Assembly (NCBI GenBank): GCA_937951875.1
Contig: CALGAN010000050.1
Span: 1 to 7,820 of the forward strand
DNA from: an uncultured Alkalilimnicola sp.
Lineage (GTDB): Bacteria; Pseudomonadota; Gammaproteobacteria; Nitrococcales; AK92
Direction: 5' to 3'
DNA length: 7,820 nt
Part shown: one piece after another, positions 7,191 through 7,820 of the stretch
Position numbering within the stretch: position 1 is the first letter of the stretch
Layout of the letters: every line of letters begins with the position of its first letter
Notes under the pieces: generated by a model
What the model saw: the letters and a program-made list of their open reading frames with translations, nothing else
Databases searched by the model: none
Told to the model about the DNA's origin: nothing
Program-made: the position numbers and the translations under genes

Positions 7191-7480
7191 ATGAAGGGCG
7201 GGGGCAACAAGGCGGTGCTGCCGTGGTTCGCGGTGCTGTTCATCGCCGCCGCCGGCCTCAACTCCCTCGGCGCGCTGCCGACGCCCTAGTTGGTGCCTTC
7301 GTCCAGCGCGATCGTGCGCTGTTGACCATGGCCATGGCGGCGCTCGGCCTGCACACGCAGATCACCGCAATTCACCGTGCTGGTCTCAAACCGCTTTGGC
7401 TGGCAGCGGCGCTGTTCGGTCATTTGCTGGTTGGCGGTTACGCCATCGTCTGGATGGCGCTGAGCCTCTTGGGCGGCTAG
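7191..7480 (+). pseudogene. C-terminal remnant of a YeiH/UPF0324-type putative sulfate exporter, frameshifted
   Basis: Two frames together read as the end of a YeiH-family membrane protein. From 7203 one frame gives NKAVLPWFAVLFIAAAGLNS followed by LGALPTP and a TAG at 7287-7289. The frame ending at 7480 continues LVGAFVQRDRALLTMAMAAL, then GLHTQ, AGLKPLWLAAALFG and LLVGGYAI. E. coli YeiH has, in the same order, IPWFAILFIVV, NSFHLLP, LLAMAMAALGL and AGAKPLLMALVLFAWLIVGG. Joining the frames at the CCC run (7284-7286) with one extra C restores exactly ten residues between LP and the conserved Asp, so a single-base deletion explains the break. The N-terminal three-quarters of the usual 340-350 residues is absent. 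AAGGAGG at 7163-7169 does not sit properly before any start of this frame. The piece is almost certainly non-functional. Confidence 0.8.
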
Positions 7481-7504
7481 CGGGCGGCGAGCTTTCGATT
7501 GGAT

Positions 7505-7550
7505 TGGTGGGCCCACCAGGATTCGAACCTGGAACCAAGGGATTATGAGT
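7505..7550 (-). tRNA. 3' half of a CAU-anticodon tRNA gene (Met or Ile2); likely attachment site
   Basis: On the minus strand this reads: anticodon loop CTCATAA (7549-7543), stem strand TCCCT, variable TGGTT, a perfect T-arm CCAGG-TTCGAAT-CCTGG (7532-7516), acceptor strand TGGGCCC, discriminator A and encoded CCA (7507-7505). The anticodon is CAU. The 5' partner of the anticodon stem is wrong: TCCCT needs AGGGA or similar but the sequence is ACGAA. There is no D-arm (no TAGCTCAG-type motif) and no GGGCCCA acceptor 5' strand in the rest of the window. So only the 3' half exists and identity to a tRNA stops at about 7550. Such pieces arise when an island integrates by recombination in a tRNA 3' end, which leaves an intact gene at one end and this duplicate at the other. 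Confidence 0.8.
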
Positions 7551-7709
7551 TCGTCGCCAACGCCCTGTGTCTAGGGAAATCAAGTATTTATGAGCGTAGG
7601 CTGACGAACCAAAAAGCAAGCTATGGCAGTAGCTTAGCGTAGCGGAACGAAGGGGGGGAAACTAAGCGCTGTACCGCTGTCGCACCTCATCCCTGCCCAT
7701 GTCAGCCGT
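7551..7709. other. Non-coding island edge with short repeats
   Basis: No gene is seen. GTTCGTC (7549-7555) has an inverted copy GACGAAC (7603-7609), and TTATGAG of the tRNA anticodon loop (7543-7549) recurs at 7588-7594. Short repeats beside an attachment core can be integrase or excision-factor binding sites, but these are only 7 bases long. A run of seven G lies at about 7651-7657. No T-rich hairpin terminator for hsdR is evident. Confidence 0.4.
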
Positions 7710-7820
7710 TCAGATTGTTGCCCCGTGACGCGACAACGACCAGGCCGCCGACAACGCCTCCGCCTGCCGCAACACCGTCTGCACGGCAGCATCCTGAAGG
7801 TCGGGCGGGTAGCCGTACTT
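7710..7820 (-). CDS. hsdR: Type I restriction endonuclease subunit R (HsdR), extreme C-terminus
   Basis: The last 36 codons of a minus-strand gene run in from the right edge and end at TGA (7712-7710). The start KYGYPPDLQDAAVQTVLRQA followed by EALSAAW is the characteristic C-terminal signature of type I HsdR proteins (DUF3387 region, usually KYGYPPDKQE...A...TVL.QAE). HsdR is the motor and nuclease subunit of a complex with HsdM and HsdS that cuts unmethylated foreign DNA. hsdR is often the last gene of an hsdM-hsdS-hsdR operon, so the partners would be expected at higher coordinates outside this window. The nuclease and helicase domains are not visible, so intactness cannot be judged. It stops only 160 bases from the tRNA half-gene, which places the restriction system at the edge of a likely integrated island. 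Confidence 0.85.
   Translation of the reverse strand, partial: KYGYPPDLQDAAVQTVLRQAEALSAAWSLSRHGATI

Noticed and set aside
7284..7292. Programmed ribosomal frameshift in the YeiH remnant
   Set aside because: No slippery heptamer is present at the CCC-TAG site, and the gene lacks its N-terminal region anyway, so a simple deletion in a dead gene is more likely.
7505..7820. tRNA gene interrupted by a group I intron (as known in some CAU tRNA genes)
   Set aside because: No 5' half (acceptor GGGCCCA, D-arm) lies within the remaining bases, which instead encode the HsdR C-terminus. An intron would also leave the anticodon stem able to pair once spliced, which cannot be shown here.

Overview
The window is G+C-rich bacterial DNA with strong third-position G/C bias. 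The thioesterase, the histidine kinase and the CCA-encoding tRNA piece all look proteobacterial. TesB reads like gamma/betaproteobacterial homologues, but I cannot name a genus.

Layout, left to right. Bases 1-486 are the 3' end of a two-domain VOC (glyoxalase-fold) protein that starts outside the window. It is followed on the same strand by tesB (652-1521, acyl-CoA thioesterase II) and an EamA/DMT-type 10-TM exporter (1630-2517). A PAS-PAS-GAF histidine kinase runs on the minus strand (2524-4530), its stop only 6 bases from the exporter's stop. A promoter-like, A+T-richer divergent region (4531-4816) separates the kinase from a PhyH-type Fe(II)/2-oxoglutarate dioxygenase (4817-5668, plus). 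This gene converges on an unrecognised minus-strand protein with a soluble N-terminal part and four C-terminal membrane helices (5698-6804). These genes look like ordinary chromosomal content with no shared pathway that I can show. The kinase has no response-regulator partner here.

The right end is different in character. After a gene-free stretch (6827-7190) comes the C-terminal remnant of a YeiH/UPF0324-type putative sulfate exporter, truncated and broken by a one-base frameshift (7191-7480). Just beyond it is an isolated 3' half of a CAU-anticodon tRNA gene (7505-7550, minus), from anticodon loop to CCA, with no 5' half. The last 111 bases encode the C-terminus of a type I restriction endonuclease HsdR (7710-7820, minus).

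A severed tRNA 3' end beside a restriction-modification gene is the classic signature of an integrated genomic island. By orientation the island lies to the right of about 7550, and the intact tRNA gene should be at its far end. This is the most notable feature of the window. No CRISPR array, rRNA, complete tRNA, transposase or integrase is visible.
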